The notes: generated from the sequence alone by a model not told the origin. Shown: positions 20,443 through 30,426, counted from the first letter of the stretch. The stretch: DNA of 50,566 nt from Nostocales cyanobacterium LEGE 12452 (GCA_015206945.1 JADEXV010000020.1:1-50566); one strand, 5' to 3'. Made by a program: numbers and translations.

Positions 20443-22749
20443 TTACCTCTGAGGTAAGGGACTCTTAAATGGGCTGTTGCTAGGTGGCAGAGTAGGTGGA
20501 ATTGGGTTAATACCTGGTATAGGAGTAGGCTCTACTTTTTTGAGAACTGTGATTGCAAATCCTCTTTGCTGGGGCTGTTGCTTACCAGATATATCATTGA
20601 CTAGCAGTCCGATTTGGGGGGGGAAAGCTTGATTGACTGGAAACTTCGTTGAACCAACTGCTGGAACGTCATTGCCGTATGGTAGAAGTTTAACCTGAAT
20701 ATTTTCTCCCTCTACTCTCCAACTCAGAATAGCAGATGTCCCTTCATTGAGAACCAAATTTGGTTGTTCACTACCGTTGATTTTGAAATAGACAATCTTA
20801 AATGGTTTGGGTAATATTGGAATTTTTGATTCAGCTTTTTTAGAACTAATTTTGTCGCTTCCATTGTTAGAAGCAGCTTTGATTTCAAATGCAAAACTTC
20901 CTACTTTATTTGCTAATAAAGGAATATTTTTACATTGCAATTGTTGATTTTGTTGTATACATAGTTTTTTAAGTTTAAGATCTGTAATATTGCCTTGATT
21001 AAATTTGTAAGTAACTGGTTCGCCATAAGATGTACCGTCATCTGCATTGCCAACAACTTGTAGTTGTGACAGCAATAATGGACGTGCAATTGTCCAACTA
21101 AAAAGAATATTTTCACCTTTTGTGTACTGTGGCTTATCTAGCTGAAAATTAACTACTGATGCAATTGGTTTTTCTGCAATTTCTACCTGGGTAGTTTGCG
21201 TTGCTACTTGGTTAGTTCGGGAAAATATTTGTATACCATTGCGATAAAAGGCTTGTAATTCAAAAGTGTAATTACCTTTTGTTTTAACTCCAGTTTTTAC
21301 GTTGCTACAAATTAACTCTTGTTTATCTTGTACCTGACAAGGAGGGATTTCATTAGCGCTTCCTTTACCAAGTGTTTCAGGAATGCCATTGCTAAAGTCA
21401 TAAGTAATAGGCTGAATAGGCTGGGAACCTTTAGCCGTCAAAACTAACTTTTTCAACTGTTTATATTGATGAATTTCCCAGTTTAAAGCTACCTCATCAC
21501 CTTCGGTAATTTGAGAGTCATTTGCACTAAAATTTTCTAATCTCAAAGGATCGGGATTTAAAATTCGCCAAATGATAAATCCTATCCCTCCCAATAACCC
21601 CAAAATTGCCAAAATTAACAGAAGAAATTGCCACCAAGGACGGGGTTTCCATACCAAAGTTCCTTGAGGCAGTGTATTCGGTAGGGGTAAATTTTGTTGG
21701 TCTTTGATATCGAGTTGAAAGTTTATCACTAGCCCTGCACCAAACCACGGTCGTCGCCACCAAGGTTTGGGTTTGACCGTCAAATTAGCTACAGCACTTC
21801 TATTAGGTAATAATCTGACTTCAGTGGGATCAAATTTGTAAGTGTATAGTTCTTCTTCGTCTCGACTTTTTAAGTTTAATATCAGTTCGCGGACAATATT
21901 GCCCTGGTTCGCTAGTGATAATTCATACTTGCCAAGACTACGGCTAACTTGTCCCAAGATGGTATGAAGTTCTACATCTAAGCGATAATTTGTCAGAATT
22001 TGGATATACACCAAATCCAACAGTACTAAGTCTGGAGAGTTTTCTGAATACAAGCGGATTGTCGGCGAATAGCTTCCCGCAAGAGTATCCCCAGGTGGGT
22101 GAAATTTCAACAATATTTGACCTTGCGTACCAGGATTGAGTTCTAGTGCAGTCACGTCAGACACTAATCCTGGCCCCTCAAATCCAGTTGCAGGATAATT
22201 AATTGTGAACCAGTCATCGTCTAAATCTGGACAACTCAAGCGGAATCTGTCTACAAGATAAGAGCGATTGTCTACTATGACCTCCACTTGCAGAGGCTCA
22301 TTAGGATTGAAAATTAACGGTTTGTTGGGGTTGGTATTAGGTCTAATGGAAAATGTCGGGTCGTTCACCCGAATTGCGGTCTGTTCTTTTAGCAGAACCT
22401 TAATTTGGTTTGCGAAAGTTATGGGTGTATCTTGTGGATAATGTAGAGGAGAATCTACGACTAGTGTATAGTCATAGGTTCCTGGAAGAGCATTTGCGGC
22501 AATTTGAAACTCAAATTTTACTTCGTCACTATTTTGCCCTGGAGCTAATGCTAAACTTTCTCTAGGAGAACTAGACCAGCCGGTTAAATTTTGAAATACT
22601 TCGTCAAAAACAAAATATAAGTCAATAACCGCACTTTGATTTCCTTGATTGATTACAACAATATAGAGTTCAATCGTATCTCCTGGCATCCCAAATTGAA
22701 TTCCAGGCGGGTTGATAATAACTTGCAGTGGATTGAATTTAGCTTGCAT
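20443..22749 (-). CDS. Large single-span protein with tandem beta-sandwich (CARDB/NEW3-like) domains
   Basis: A 768-residue protein starting at MQAKFNPLQVIINPPGIQFG; AAGGGA precedes this ATG, and upstream TTG-type starts would overlap the previous gene. The N-terminal part (about 1-365) has three beta-sandwich repeats with PGD, GNQ and LxPGxxGQ-type turns, as in COG1470/NEW3 proteins. One membrane span (about 375-397, LLLILAILGLLGGIGFIIWR) follows KPRPWW. The C-terminal half has three more Ig-like units. The first two each contain a close Cys pair (CQVQDKQELIC, CIQQNQQLQC), which suggests an oxidising compartment. There is no signal peptide, so topology is probably N-in, C-out. It lies 13 bp after the WD40 gene, in one operon. 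Function unknown. Confidence 0.75.
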   Translation of the reverse strand: MQAKFNPLQVIINPPGIQFGMPGDTIELYIVVINQGNQSAVIDLYFVFDEVFQNLTGWSSSPRESLALAPGQNSDEVKFEFQIAANALPGTYDYTLVVDSPLHYPQDTPITFANQIKVLLKEQTAIRVNDPTFSIRPNTNPNKPLIFNPNEPLQVEVIVDNRSYLVDRFRLSCPDLDDDWFTINYPATGFEGPGLVSDVTALELNPGTQGQILLKFHPPGDTLAGSYSPTIRLYSENSPDLVLLDLVYIQILTNYRLDVELHTILGQVSRSLGKYELSLANQGNIVRELILNLKSRDEEELYTYKFDPTEVRLLPNRSAVANLTVKPKPWWRRPWFGAGLVINFQLDIKDQQNLPLPNTLPQGTLVWKPRPWWQFLLLILAILGLLGGIGFIIWRILNPDPLRLENFSANDSQITEGDEVALNWEIHQYKQLKKLVLTAKGSQPIQPITYDFSNGIPETLGKGSANEIPPCQVQDKQELICSNVKTGVKTKGNYTFELQAFYRNGIQIFSRTNQVATQTTQVEIAEKPIASVVNFQLDKPQYTKGENILFSWTIARPLLLSQLQVVGNADDGTSYGEPVTYKFNQGNITDLKLKKLCIQQNQQLQCKNIPLLANKVGSFAFEIKAASNNGSDKISSKKAESKIPILPKPFKIVYFKINGSEQPNLVLNEGTSAILSWRVEGENIQVKLLPYGNDVPAVGSTKFPVNQAFPPQIGLLVNDISGKQQPQQRGFAITVLKKVEPTPIPGINPIPPTLPPSNSPFKSPLPQR

Positions 22750-22762
22750 GTCATTGATTCCC

Positions 22763-24991
22763 TTATTTGATGCGGTGTAATTTGACCTGAAAATCTTCAT
22801 CACCACTCACAATCATGGTTCCTTGATTAGTTTTCAAGTCGATACTATTGATTTTTTTAGAGCTTTTGTAAATTTGTTTACCTTCTGCTGCTTTTGTTTT
22901 GTCGAGCTTATGTTCGGGAGTTAAGTACCAAACTAAGACTTGTCCATCATCGCCACCACTTACTAAGAGACTACCATCGTCACTAAATGCTAGAGTCCGC
23001 ACAGATGTTTTTGATGCTGACCAACGGTCTAGTTGTGAACAATTAAGCTCATTTACTTTTTCTAGCAGATTCGGATTTTTGATAGTTTGACACTGAGTTA
23101 AATCCCAAATGGTAATAAATCCCGCAGAATCAGAAGTTGCGAGGATTTTTCCTGTTGAGTCAGGAACAAAAGCTAATCCCCAAATATAATCTTCCGGCCC
23201 AACTAATGGGTCTAGTTTTTCTAGATTTTGCACCGATAAACTTGGGGATTGTTGATCAGATTGAGTTTGATTCCACTGCAACAATATAAAACGCTTAAAG
23301 TTTCCAGCAATTACTAGAGTTTTTGCATCTGGGCTGAGATTTAATGCCCGGACTTGGAAACGTGATAGTTTCAATCTACTTTGGATGTCAATAACTTGCG
23401 GTTCTGTGAAGAAATTGGTGTTAGTCGCTGGTCTTGACCACACTCTAACTTTGCCACTGCCATAACCACTGAATAAATTAAGTGAGTTTGGGGTGAAAGC
23501 TAGGTCAAAGACGCGATCGGCTTTTTGATCTTTAGGGTCCTGAAGTTCGCTAATCTTTGCACCTGAAGGAACATCTCTGAGTTCAATTACACCATTATCT
23601 AAACCAACAGCAACACGATTATTTTGTAATGGCATAAAGCGTAATACTTGTACTGCATCATCAGTAATCGCCATCAATCCTTTAGGCTGTTGCGGTTGCT
23701 CACAAGCAAGGGGTTGCCCAGCATACCTTACTGTATCATCAGGGTCTAAGCTATCAGAACCGATTCTCCAAAGTCTTAAGGTGCAATCATTTGAGCCGCT
23801 GACCACAGATAAACCAATGCCACTAAAACGCACTGAGTTGACAGAACGGGTATGCATTACACCTCTTGGTTGCAGGATTAATGCGAGGAGTGCGGCTAAT
23901 AGTGCGATCGCAGCTAATTGTAGCCATAAAGGTATAATTGGCAGAGTCTTTACTTCTAATGTCTGCGTGGCTGGGTCTGTACTCCCCAAACGTTGGTCGG
24001 ATAATTCCGATTTAGCCTCCAGCAACAAAGTTTTACCGATTCCCACCCAAGGACGTTTTGTTTTAACATCGAGGATGACTTTACTTGTCTCTCCTAGATG
24101 AAGATTGGCGGTTTCGGGATGCTTTTTAAAACTGCATTTCCGCCAGTCTCTACCCTGCACTTGCAAATTAAGTTGTTGATTGAGATTGCTAGCATTTTTA
24201 AATAGTAATTCAAAAGAAGCTGTATCAGATTTCCAGTCAGGCAACCATGCAGATTTACTGGGGATTTTCAGGTGTTTTTCGGTGGTAGTAAAGTCTATAA
24301 AACCTACTGGCAAAACTTCAATATTGCCTTCAGCATTAGTTGGATAACCATTATTGCTAACAGCTTCAATAGTAAAAGGGTAATTTTGACTGGGCGCTTG
24401 CACTACAGAAGGGGGTTGGCATTGGAATGTAGCTTCTGCTAAACCACCTGGATCTAAGGGTAATCGGCGTTCTGCACTGCCAGCTAGCCAAGACGGATCG
24501 ACGCCTGTAAAACCTAGCATTACCTCAGTTGGTTGCTGCCCCAAGTTCCGCACCCGTACTGGTATATCGACAGAATTGCGGGGATAAACTTGGAACTCTC
24601 GTACAGGCAACTCTACACTTAAATGTGTTGGTCTGTTGTCTCGCTCGATTTTCAGGCGCAGCACAAGTCTGGACTGTTGTGCTAATTGCGGTGAAAAAAT
24701 ATTTACCATCAGGTTGACAGTACCAACAAATCCCGGAATCGGTGTATTGAATACGAAAACTTGGAAGATGGTACTACTGCCTGGTGGCTTGGCTGCCGCT
24801 ACCTCTGGTTCGAGTCTATACCAGCGATATCCTGTGTTGCGGATTTCTCCGGCTGCGGTAATTTCTATTTGAAAATTGACGAAGCGATCGCTATCATTAT
24901 TGACAGTTACCTCAAATGATACAGGAGTATCACCTGGACGAAAGGTTAGGTTCTGAGTAGAAAGGCTGGCATTAATAACACTTTTTTCCAT
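22763..24991 (-). CDS. Membrane protein with N-terminal beta-sandwich domains and C-terminal WD40 repeats
   Basis: A 742-residue protein starting at ATG (24989-24991). Residues about 1-345 are beta-sandwich domains of the same type as in its partner (NLTFRPGDTPVSFEVTVNND, and VRVRNLGQQPTEVMLGFTG). One span lies at about 347-372 (LWLQLAAIALLAALLALIL). The remaining 370 residues form WD40 repeats with VSGSNDCTLRLW, LFSGYGSGKVRVW, LATSDSAGFITIWD, LVSGGDDGQVLVW and VSGDEDFQVKLH blades. Positive residues cluster after the span (QPRGVMHTRSVNSVR), the opposite of its partner, so orientation is uncertain. There is no signal peptide. It is translated together with the next gene. The two are probably subunits of one membrane complex; the role is not known. 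Confidence 0.75.
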   Translation of the reverse strand: MEKSVINASLSTQNLTFRPGDTPVSFEVTVNNDSDRFVNFQIEITAAGEIRNTGYRWYRLEPEVAAAKPPGSSTIFQVFVFNTPIPGFVGTVNLMVNIFSPQLAQQSRLVLRLKIERDNRPTHLSVELPVREFQVYPRNSVDIPVRVRNLGQQPTEVMLGFTGVDPSWLAGSAERRLPLDPGGLAEATFQCQPPSVVQAPSQNYPFTIEAVSNNGYPTNAEGNIEVLPVGFIDFTTTEKHLKIPSKSAWLPDWKSDTASFELLFKNASNLNQQLNLQVQGRDWRKCSFKKHPETANLHLGETSKVILDVKTKRPWVGIGKTLLLEAKSELSDQRLGSTDPATQTLEVKTLPIIPLWLQLAAIALLAALLALILQPRGVMHTRSVNSVRFSGIGLSVVSGSNDCTLRLWRIGSDSLDPDDTVRYAGQPLACEQPQQPKGLMAITDDAVQVLRFMPLQNNRVAVGLDNGVIELRDVPSGAKISELQDPKDQKADRVFDLAFTPNSLNLFSGYGSGKVRVWSRPATNTNFFTEPQVIDIQSRLKLSRFQVRALNLSPDAKTLVIAGNFKRFILLQWNQTQSDQQSPSLSVQNLEKLDPLVGPEDYIWGLAFVPDSTGKILATSDSAGFITIWDLTQCQTIKNPNLLEKVNELNCSQLDRWSASKTSVRTLAFSDDGSLLVSGGDDGQVLVWYLTPEHKLDKTKAAEGKQIYKSSKKINSIDLKTNQGTMIVSGDEDFQVKLHRIK

Positions 24992-25187
24992 GTTATTACT
25001 TATAATATTTTTTTATATTCTGCATGACTAGCACTATTAAAAAATTAATGTCTCGTGAAAACGTGACAATAGCTTTTTTCCTTTGATTATTGAAATTTAT
25101 ATACTATTAAATATTGTGTAATAAATTGGCCAATTTATAAAAGTCATTTTCAAAGGCGATCGCTAATAGAGATATGAGCCAAAAAAA

Positions 25188-25218
25188 TGTAGAGACATAG
25201 CAGTGCTACGTCTCTACA
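25188..25218. repeat. Short near-perfect palindromic repeat
   Basis: TGTAGAGACATAGCA and TGCTACGTCTCTACA pair with one G-T-type mismatch around a single central base. It lies in the spacer downstream of omp85 and upstream of the WD40 gene. It is of the same general type as the palindromes at 5438, 16681 and 42200. Confidence 0.85.
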
Positions 25219-25282
25219 AGGGTTTCGGATAACGCATATTTAATTTCTAGATATGACTTTCTCAGCAACGCCTTAACTCAAA

Positions 25283-27358
25283 TTAAAATCGCTGCCCAAT
25301 TCCCAGATGCACTTTGCTTTCTCCCTGGTCGTTAATGCCATAGTCAGCCCGAATTAAGCCTAGTGGTGAATTTAATCGCACTCCGGCCCCATAACCAAAA
25401 CCATAACCTGGTTTATCCCGTACACCTGCCGGATCTCCTAATACAGTATCACCAGAACCTAAATCTGAGGCGAAGTCGGCAAACAATACACCACCTACGA
25501 TTGGTAAAACGGGAAAACGGTATTCTGCCGAAGCCAACACATAACTGCGCCCACTGCCAACTTCTCCAGAATCGTAACCGCGCACTGAGTTGGAACCACC
25601 CAAGTTAAAACTTTCGTAGGGCGGTAAATTCCCAAGGACGGTACCGGCTTGGACATTCACCGCAAATACTTGTGGCTGTTTGCTGTTAAATAACTGCACT
25701 GGTAAATACTGGCTGTAGTTAGCTTTGAGGCGATTAAGGGAAATATTACCTTGACCAATGGGCACAGATTGTTCTGTACTCAAACTCAAAACGGAACCTT
25801 GAGTTGGATTGAGGGGATTATCCCGTTTATCTTTGGTGGCGGTGAAAGATACGGTAGTTAGGTCGTCAATACCAGTTCCACTCGCAGAGAGAGGATTGCC
25901 CTGAACGTCAGTTGGAGTAATATTACCTTGGCGATCGCGAATACTAGTTCGGGTATAGTTTAATCCTAATGAGGTATTCCAATCATCAATTGGTCGCTGC
26001 AAGCTGACACCACCGCCAATTTGCCCTTCTCGCACTTTGTCGCCGTTAGCTAGTTTAATCTTGTCATCAAAGGTTTCCGAAAGTTCCTGACTACGAAAAC
26101 CATTTACAGTGTAGCCGAAGCGATCGGGGTTAGTTATCCGATAGGGACTGGTAAATTTGGTATTAAACTGCAAGTCTCGGCTACTTACACCAACATTCAC
26201 ACCTAAAGTATCATTAACACCGCCGACATTCTGATCTTGATAGCTGATTGTACCTACCAATCCTTGATCGGCATTGTAACTACCACCCAAGTTAACACCA
26301 CGCGCCCCAGTTTCTTTGAGTTGGTAGACTAAATCAAGTTTTGTTGCATCTCCTTCTAAGGCAACATTCACACTCTCAAATAAACCAGTACGATATAGCT
26401 GTTGGATGTCTTGTTTAACGACATTTTCTTGGAAAATTTGACCGGGTTTTAACTTGAGTTGTTGTTGTAAAAAATCTGCTTTGGTGCGTCCTCCGACGGG
26501 ATTACCCTTGCTATCAACGGTTTTACCCTCATCGTTGACAAAGCGAAACTTGATATCACTCACCAAGCCTTCAGCGACATTCACAGTGAGAATGCCTTGA
26601 GAATTGGGTTTAATTGATAACACCCGTGCTAAGTTATAACCATTGTCAGCGTACCACTTGTTAATTTGTGCTACTGCTTGTTGCAGTCCACTGGGACTGA
26701 TGGTGGTTCCAATCTGAGATTGCAAACGTTGTTGGGCGACTTGATAGGTAAGTACTTTAGCACCAGATAGTTGCAGCGATCGCACTATCACTGGTTGGAC
26801 TTGGTATACTACATTCAATCCAGCCTGTGTGCTAAAGCTATTCACACTGACACTACTAAATAAACCTGTATTTAAAATTGCTGTTACATCTCTTTGTAAC
26901 TGGCTTTGACTGGTTTCTCCACCCATCTGGGTTTTAATTACCTGGCGAATGATTTGCTGTAATTCTTGATTGGCTCCCACCACCTGTACATCTGTAGCTG
27001 TGACGACTAAATTGCTTTCAGTAGCAGGAGTTTTGGGGGATGAAGGGGAAAAAGAGGGAGTGGGAGGGAGTGTTACTGATGAATTTCCCTTGTCTGCTGA
27101 TTTTAAGACTACCGGGGAATTTTTGCTTGCACTTGTTTGCACGGTGACGGGATTTTGGGAAAATTGTTGTGCAACTATAGTTTCTGGGGAAGCAATTGTC
27201 TCTACCCGTGCGGGAGTGTCTTCAATTATCGGCACCACCAAGTTACCAGCTTTTGCAGTTGGAGTAACGGTTTTAGCAGGTGCAGCCGTTGCTTGCTGAG
27301 TAACATTGCCAGCAGCTAAAGTAGCTAAAGTAAAAATAGCAGTAGTAGAAACTCGCAT
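25283..27358 (-). CDS. Omp85/BamA-family outer membrane assembly protein
   Basis: A 691-residue protein starting at ATG (27356-27358) with a signal-peptide-like N-terminus (MRVSTTAIFTLATLAAGNVT) and a Pro/Ser-rich linker (about 60-115). Three POTRA domains can be traced: about 116-190 (VTATDVQVVGANQELQQIIR), about 191-265 and about 266-360, the count typical of cyanobacterial Omp85. The 16-strand barrel follows, with the lid-loop motif GGSNSVRGYDSGEVGSG containing VRGY and a C-terminal Phe (LGIGQRF). It folds beta-barrel proteins into the outer membrane, and the C-terminal Phe is itself the recognition signal. Nostoc genomes carry several paralogues; which one this is cannot be said. It is divergent from the LpxB-related gene. 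Confidence 0.93.
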   Translation of the reverse strand: MRVSTTAIFTLATLAAGNVTQQATAAPAKTVTPTAKAGNLVVPIIEDTPARVETIASPETIVAQQFSQNPVTVQTSASKNSPVVLKSADKGNSSVTLPPTPSFSPSSPKTPATESNLVVTATDVQVVGANQELQQIIRQVIKTQMGGETSQSQLQRDVTAILNTGLFSSVSVNSFSTQAGLNVVYQVQPVIVRSLQLSGAKVLTYQVAQQRLQSQIGTTISPSGLQQAVAQINKWYADNGYNLARVLSIKPNSQGILTVNVAEGLVSDIKFRFVNDEGKTVDSKGNPVGGRTKADFLQQQLKLKPGQIFQENVVKQDIQQLYRTGLFESVNVALEGDATKLDLVYQLKETGARGVNLGGSYNADQGLVGTISYQDQNVGGVNDTLGVNVGVSSRDLQFNTKFTSPYRITNPDRFGYTVNGFRSQELSETFDDKIKLANGDKVREGQIGGGVSLQRPIDDWNTSLGLNYTRTSIRDRQGNITPTDVQGNPLSASGTGIDDLTTVSFTATKDKRDNPLNPTQGSVLSLSTEQSVPIGQGNISLNRLKANYSQYLPVQLFNSKQPQVFAVNVQAGTVLGNLPPYESFNLGGSNSVRGYDSGEVGSGRSYVLASAEYRFPVLPIVGGVLFADFASDLGSGDTVLGDPAGVRDKPGYGFGYGAGVRLNSPLGLIRADYGINDQGESKVHLGIGQRF

Positions 27359-27496
27359 AATATTTAACCTAATTAACTGGGAGTTAGTTGTAGAGACGCT
27401 AGCGAATAGGGATAATACTAACTTCCAGCTTCTTCGTCGATTTCCCTATTTATACCTCTTACCCAAACAGACAGTTAATTTTGATATTTTGTTTCT

Positions 27497-28861
27497 ATGA
27501 GTAATCTATCTCGGTCATCGCTAGCTTCTAACTCCCAATCTGCAACTTCTCCTTTGCGGTTACTTGTATTAAGTAATGGTCATGGGGAAGATGTGATTGC
27601 AGTTCGGATTTTGCAAGAACTCCAACGACAACCAAACCCACCAGAGATATTTGCTTTACCTCTGGTGGGTGAAGGACGTGCTTATGAACAGTTGGATATC
27701 CCCTTTATCGGTTCAGTCCTGAATATGCCTTCTGGTGGCTTTATTTATATGGATGGCCGCCAATTAGCGCGGGATGTACGCGGTGGTTTATTGCAACTTA
27801 CCCTCAGCCAAATTAAAGCTATCCGCCGTTGGGTAAGTTCTCAAAAAAAATTAGGTAATAGAAGAGCGATTTTAGCAGTGGGAGATATTTTGCCACTGTT
27901 ATTTGCAACATTCAGTGGCGCTAATTATGCTTTTGTCGGTACGGCAAAATCTGAATATCATGTGCGAGATGAAGCTGGATTATTACCACGAAAATCCAAA
28001 GACGCAGGTTGGGAAAACTTTTCTGGTTCAGTTTACCATCCTTGGGAACGTTGGTTAATGAGTCGTCGCCGTTGTAAGGCTGTGTTCCTTAGAGATGCGC
28101 TGACGACGGAAACATTAAAACAATGGCCAATTCCAGCTTTCTATTTGGGTAATCCGATGATGGATGGTCTAGAACCGACGTTTTCACGCCAACAATTTTA
28201 TAGTCAGAATATCCAACAGCAAGAGACAGTTCGACCTTTTGTAGTGACTCTTCTTCCTGGTTCTCGTCCGCCAGAAGCATACAGCAACTGGGAAACAATT
28301 ATGATTGCCGTATCTGCATTGATGGCAAGTTTTCAACAGCGAGATTCAATTTTTTATAGTTCTAACAAAGTAGTGTTTTTAGGTGCGATCGCTCCTGGTT
28401 TGGACTCTAATATTTTATCCCAAAGTGTACAATCCCAAGGCTGGCGCCCTGAATCAGCATCTCCTATCCAACTTCGCGATCCAAATGTCTTGACATTTAA
28501 ACAGAGAAATGCATATCTGCTATTAACACAACAAGCCTATAATGATTGCTTGCATTTGGGAGATTTAGCGATCGCAATGGCAGGTACAGCCACAGAACAG
28601 TTTATCGGTTTAGGCAAACCTGCGATCGCAATTCCCGGTAACGGGCCACAATATAACCTTGGCTTTGCTGAATCTCAAAGTCGTCTTCTCGGATCGTCTT
28701 TGATTTTAATCGATCAACCAGCAGAAGTAGCGAAGGTTGTACAATCCCTATTTAAAAACCCAGATAATTTGCAAATTATCGCTGAAAATGGTGAGCGACG
28801 CATGGGCAAACCGGGAGCAGCACTACGTATTGCTAATTGCTTGCGGGAAAAATTTGGATAA
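27497..28861 (+). CDS. Lipid-A-disaccharide synthase-related protein
   Basis: A 454-residue GT-B-fold glycosyltransferase-like protein starting at ATG 27497. Recognisable segments are LLVLSNGHGEDVIAVRILQE (about 21-40), FALPLVGEGRAYEQLDIPFI, MPSGGFIYMDGRQLARDVRG and, near the C-terminus, AMAGTATEQFIGLGKPAIAI. This is the cyanobacterial family related to LpxB but distinct from it. True LpxB makes the tetra-acyl disaccharide of lipid A. The acceptor of this relative is not established. The divergent omp85 gene suggests a shared envelope theme, but that is only positional. Length is normal and no frame defects are seen. Confidence 0.85.
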   Translation: MSNLSRSSLASNSQSATSPLRLLVLSNGHGEDVIAVRILQELQRQPNPPEIFALPLVGEGRAYEQLDIPFIGSVLNMPSGGFIYMDGRQLARDVRGGLLQLTLSQIKAIRRWVSSQKKLGNRRAILAVGDILPLLFATFSGANYAFVGTAKSEYHVRDEAGLLPRKSKDAGWENFSGSVYHPWERWLMSRRRCKAVFLRDALTTETLKQWPIPAFYLGNPMMDGLEPTFSRQQFYSQNIQQQETVRPFVVTLLPGSRPPEAYSNWETIMIAVSALMASFQQRDSIFYSSNKVVFLGAIAPGLDSNILSQSVQSQGWRPESASPIQLRDPNVLTFKQRNAYLLLTQQAYNDCLHLGDLAIAMAGTATEQFIGLGKPAIAIPGNGPQYNLGFAESQSRLLGSSLILIDQPAEVAKVVQSLFKNPDNLQIIAENGERRMGKPGAALRIANCLREKFG

Positions 28862-28940
28862 TGGGGCAGTGGGTATGGGGCATTGTGGTAGGTTATTCTC
28901 CTTGTCCCCTTGTCCCCTCATCTCCCTTGTCCCTAATCCC

Positions 28941-29666
28941 TTAGGCCACCAGCCCAGAACGTAAGGCCCTGACAGCAGCTTGGGTACGGTCATCAGCACA
29001 TAGTTTATTTAGAATATTCCGAACATGGGTTTTGACAGTACCAACTGTAATGTAGAGTTTCTCGGCAATTTGCCCATTGCTACATCCAGCTACAATCAAC
29101 TCTAGGATTTCCAGTTCCCGTTGAGTCAGAGGGTATGTTTCCAAAACTTGCTCGTATTCTGATGCCAACGCCTCAATTTTTACAGTCTTCGGCTTGTCAG
29201 AACCTTGACTTTCTCCAGGAATACCTTGGCGCATCTTCCGCAATACCACGTTGGCAATTGCCGGATCAATCCAAGAGTTACCGCCGTGAGTTGCTTGAAT
29301 TGCCTCAGTTAATTTACTGATGCTGGTTTCTTTCATATAATAAGAATCAGCGCCAGCTGCGAAGGCTGCAAGTACAGCATCCTCTGTATGATCCATTGTC
29401 AAGATGAGAATCTTTGTAGTAGATTGCCCACCATTTTCCGCCTGGGAGCGTTTGAATTTACGAGTGAGTTCGATGCCATCCATGTCAGGCAAGCCGATAT
29501 CTACTACCGCTACATCTGGCTTTGCCGTTTCTAAAAGTTTTAACCCTTGGGTAGCATTTGCCGCTTCCCCAATTACTTTCAATGCACTATGAGACTGTAA
29601 TGCTGCTCGTAGCCCCATTCGCGTTAAGTCATGATCTTCAATTAAAATAATACTAATTTCATTCAT
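28941..29666 (-). CDS. NarL/FixJ-family response regulator (REC-HTH_LuxR)
   Basis: A 241-residue regulator starting at MNEISIILIEDHDLTRMGLR. The longer frame needs a TTG start, and the ATG (29664-29666) gives the canonical receiver N-terminus. The phosphoacceptor Asp is in VAVVDIGLPDMDGIEL (about residue 56), Thr is in ILILTMDH, and Lys is in YYMKETS. The C-terminal LuxR-type helix-turn-helix (about 177-235) contains YPLTQRELEILELIVAGCSN and TVGTVKTHVRNILNKL. It is therefore a DNA-binding transcription factor controlled by phosphorylation. No cognate kinase is adjacent on its strand. The C-rich (CCTTGTCCC) spacer to its 3' side shows no terminator. Confidence 0.93.
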   Translation of the reverse strand: MNEISIILIEDHDLTRMGLRAALQSHSALKVIGEAANATQGLKLLETAKPDVAVVDIGLPDMDGIELTRKFKRSQAENGGQSTTKILILTMDHTEDAVLAAFAAGADSYYMKETSISKLTEAIQATHGGNSWIDPAIANVVLRKMRQGIPGESQGSDKPKTVKIEALASEYEQVLETYPLTQRELEILELIVAGCSNGQIAEKLYITVGTVKTHVRNILNKLCADDRTQAAVRALRSGLVA

Positions 29667-29944
29667 CGCTATACTCACTCTTGCGCTGTTTGCATCTTTC
29701 AAAGTATTGCCTTTTGTAACTACTATCTATTATTTTCCCAAACTCAAGATAGATGATATTTCAACCTCTCTGCATCCACCGATAGAAATAACAAATAGTC
29801 AAAAATTTCATATTTAGATAGAGGACAAATCTAGCTGGAGATATATAGATACTTACACAAAAAGTATGAAATATTGAAACGAATGCCAAATTGCTGCTCT
29901 GTGCTGATAATTTCAGCTTTTAGTTGCCATGTTCCATTCATTCA

Positions 29945-30238
29945 TTAATATTTTGGCTCAAACTTTAAAAAAAGCTTACGAAAATGAAAAAATTACAGTC
30001 GGTGAAAGTTGCTTTACGAAAAAGTGAACTATGGTTGCGAGCGATTTTTAATCAAACCTTTGGATTCATCCGATTGATAGAGCGAATAGAGATCCTCATA
30101 GAAGGAAATCAGGTAGCGTTAAAATTTGGTGGAATCACCAACAGGAAGGTGATTCGTAGTTCTTGGTGGCGAACTTGTTTGTCTGACTCTTCACACGATA
30201 TAATACAAAATCTCTCTGCGAATCTCTCCCCTTATTAG
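29945..30238 (+). pseudogene. PAS-sensor histidine kinase, eroded sensor segment
   Basis: One frame gives LAQTLKKAYENEK and, after a shift, another gives VALRKSELWLRAIFNQTFGF followed by EGNQVALKFGGITNRKVIRS, then loses similarity and stops at 30238. WLRAIFNQTFGFIGLL and LDFGGITREEV are typical of PAS domains in Nostoc kinases, so this is the sensory part of a decayed kinase. The kinase core is missing apart from the ATPase scrap at 30304-30426. Confidence 0.6.
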
Positions 30239-30303
30239 GTTTTGAATTTTTGCCTAACTTTTGTCGGGACTCTTTCTTCAGCATTAAGACCTGGTAATTT
30301 TGC

Positions 30304-30426
30304 GAACATCTAGAAGTTCAATATACCTGGATAAATACTAACACAGATGTGGCGATCGCTAAGAAAATTGTCGAAATTTTAGGAGCTAGGATTACTTCAG
30401 ACAGATCCACAAATAGGTATAGATAG
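30304..30426 (+). pseudogene. Histidine kinase ATPase-domain C-terminal fragment
   Basis: The frame gives EHLEVQYTWINTNTDVAIAK then KIVEILGARITSDRST and stops at 30424-30426. AIAKKIVE-x-GGRI is the conserved end of HATPase_c domains, just after the G2 box. It is read in the same direction as the PAS fragment upstream, consistent with one kinase gene broken by deletions. Confidence 0.5.

Noticed and set aside
26970-27299. Rightward 109-codon frame inside the omp85 gene
   Set aside because: It is antisense to the linker and signal region of a well-supported gene, and its low complexity reflects Pro/Ser/Ala codons on the other strand.
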